The position numbers and the translations under genes were made by a program. From NCBI GenBank assembly GCA_037176845.1, contig JAYKXP010000371.1:1-19395 (forward strand): DNA of 19,395 nt. The letters are read 5' to 3'. Below, one piece after another: positions 17,672 through 19,395 of the stretch (position 1 is the stretch's first letter; every line of letters starts with the position of its first letter). This DNA comes from Paramarasmius palmivorus (taxonomy: Eukaryota > Basidiomycota > Agaricomycetes > Agaricales > Marasmiaceae). The notes beneath the pieces were generated by a model. It did no database searches and was not told the origin of the DNA. It was given only the letters and a program-made list of their open reading frames with translations.

Positions 17672-19395
17672 GATGATGGGAATTATCGGGGTTTGACTCT
17701 AATTCTTTGTACGCGTGGATCTGTTCGTTGATTCCTATGTGTGATCGGTGGCGATTGTTCTGTGTTCTGATGATCTGGTGTTTAATCTTCTGTCGGTGGT
17801 AGTATTGGTGTATATGGTGGTTCCACTTCTGCTTCTTTGTACGTTCCTGAAATATTCTCCTGTTGGATTGTGTCGTTATCAAGTTTTTGGGTCATCAACT
17901 TTGTATTTCCTGTGTCTGTGACCTGTTTCCTGCAGTTTGCAGGAGTGTGTCATCTCGGCGATTGTGTTCGAAATGTGTTTGATCGCGAGTTTTTGTTTGC
18001 TCCCTCTCGACGAGTGATTATCTGTGCAATGTTCAAGTCTTTATGGATCTGTCTTGTGTTTTCTCTTGTGTAGCAATGTCTGATTGTTGTTGCATCTTTT
18101 TGTCTGTTCCTGATTTCTAGTGGTGTCCTTGTTTTTTGTAGGGTAATTTCCTTTGTTGTTCTGTGTATTGTCCTATGAGTCCTTTTGATCAGCCAGTTTC
18201 GTGGATGCAATTTCCTTCCCGTGTGTTGAAGTATGTGCTTGATAAGATTTGGTGACATAATTGGAACAATGATGTTCTTGAGAATGTCTGTCTCATGTGA
18301 ATTGTTTCAGGTCTTGGTCTCTGTAGTTGTCTGTGGTTGATTCTTTGGTTGTTCTGTATAGCTTCTTGATTGGTGTTGTTGAGAATCATTCGATTTTCTC
18401 TGCCTATGATGCTTTGCTATCAATCGGCGTCCTTAAATCGACAATTGTGGCATCGTGGTGTTGCATTTCCATGGCATGTATGCTGTTTCTTTCCTTTCCT
18501 TGGGATATGGCTCAGGTTTGTCTATGTCGACAAGGGATCTGTGGGTTCTTCTTTTATTTTTCGTCATATGTCAATCAGTGGAATGGCACACATTCTTCTA
18601 CGGCCCTTATTTCCCTTGCTAACCATGAGCCTTCTTCCCATATTTCCTTTTTCCAGCTCTACAGCACTTTCATTTGCACTGTGATTCTTTTCCTTTTCCT
18701 TTCTCCATAGTTTCTGGCTTGTCTTCTCAGAATTATCATGATCCTCAGATTTATCATCCGATTCCTGGATTTCGGCTTTGTAGACATTTTGCGGGATATG
18801 TCCTTTCCTTGACATCTGAAACATGTGATCTCTTTTGCGATCTTATCTCCGCCTGACGATCATTAAATCTCCAGCCTCTTCCTTGGTTATTGAATCCTCG
18901 GCCTCTATAGTTGGAATGATCCTTTGTGGGAATAATTGGCTTCTCTTTCCTGACTTTGCCTCGGCGATTGCTTGACCATTTTGCTTCAGCTCGAATAGCA
19001 GCAATCAGCTTTGTCAACAGTTAAATCCTTGTTCGATTCACTGTATACAGTCATGACAGCTGGGCGATTGTTGAATTCAATGATTGGGGAATGATGCAAT
19101 TAATGCATTCGTGAAACAGATCATACGGAAATAGGATGTTTCGTGATGTGAGTTCGTTTTGGATATTGAGGTGTTACGTCAATATTGTTCATTGACTTGC
19201 CACTGTCGTTGCAAGATAGATTGTATAGCATCGTTCCAGGTGTGCTTCTGTCAAAGGATTTTATCGTGTGTAATCCTTCTTTAATCTGTCCTAGTTCTTG
19301 TGATGTTCCGCATTTCGATATCTTCGAAGTTTTAGTGTCGGCAATTTTCCATAATTGCATTCATGAGATCGGCATCTGCATCTCTTCTTCTGCAG
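17672..19395 (-). pseudogene. Frameshifted gag and decayed internal region of an LTR retrotransposon (partial)
   Basis: The minus strand from the window edge to about 18564 reads as a broken Gag. It has a basic Arg/Gly/Asn stretch (NYRGRGFNNQGRGWRFNDRQ) followed by a CCHC zinc knuckle split over frames: CFRCQGK in one, KGHIPQN in the next, AKCLQSR in the third. At least two small indels lie within this motif. After the knuckle comes a Lys/Glu/Ser-rich tail. From about 18560 to 17672 there are stops in all frames and no recognisable protease, integrase, reverse transcriptase or RNase H, although pol should lie between gag and the 3' LTR. Most of pol is therefore deleted, or the element was non-autonomous. 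Copia-like is the better guess from the LTR ends; gypsy is not excluded. It cannot make functional protein. Confidence 0.5.

Noticed and set aside
18327..18710. Plus-strand frame of 127 codons resembling a membrane protein
   Set aside because: It is the antisense of the purine-rich Gag tail. The Phe/Leu/Ser-rich composition reflects the reverse complement of Lys/Glu codons.

Overview
The window looks like a piece of an Agaricomycete (mushroom-forming basidiomycete) genome, in a transposon-rich region. Evidence: genes broken by many 48-75 nt introns with GT..AG (sometimes GC..AG) ends and CTRAY-like branch points, a Plavaka-type and a KDZ-type transposase, a DUF6532-like protein, and two decayed copies of a protein family that I recall only from Agaricomycetes. 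There are no bacterial-style operons.

Layout. 1-2299: AT-rich, no convincing gene; it holds a 92-bp-offset duplication (1172-1298) and an array of AGGTANNTACCT palindromes spaced 20/21/30 bp (1426-1760, two outliers to 2270). 2300-4612 (-): decayed multi-exon gene of an unnamed Agaricomycete family. 4798-12424: a probable single 7.6-kb transposon bounded by 38-bp imperfect inverted repeats (30/38 identical, ungapped). Inside are three intact spliced genes: a four-exon Plavaka transposase (4924-8144, -), and, divergent from it, a small three-exon gene with a CxxC...CxxH cluster (8561-9252, +) and a 13-exon gene with a DUF6532-like domain (9543-12132, +). 12425-13402: non-coding, AT-rich. 13403-13505: intron-bearing tRNA-like sequence with perfect A and B boxes. 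13558-14539 (-): second decayed member of the same family as 2300-4612, apparently the complementary N-terminal part. 14763-15821 (-): C-terminal remnant of a KDZ-type transposase. 15822-17406: no gene seen. 17407-19395 (-): remnant of an LTR retrotransposon (3' LTR, polypurine tract, frameshifted gag) that runs off the right edge.

How it fits together: the sequence between the 38-bp repeats is unbroken coding, while almost everything outside is decayed. This suggests a comparatively young Plavaka-class element that has landed among older wreckage and carries two non-transposase genes. The element model, exon joins and family names come from reading the sequence only; no database search or transcript data was available.
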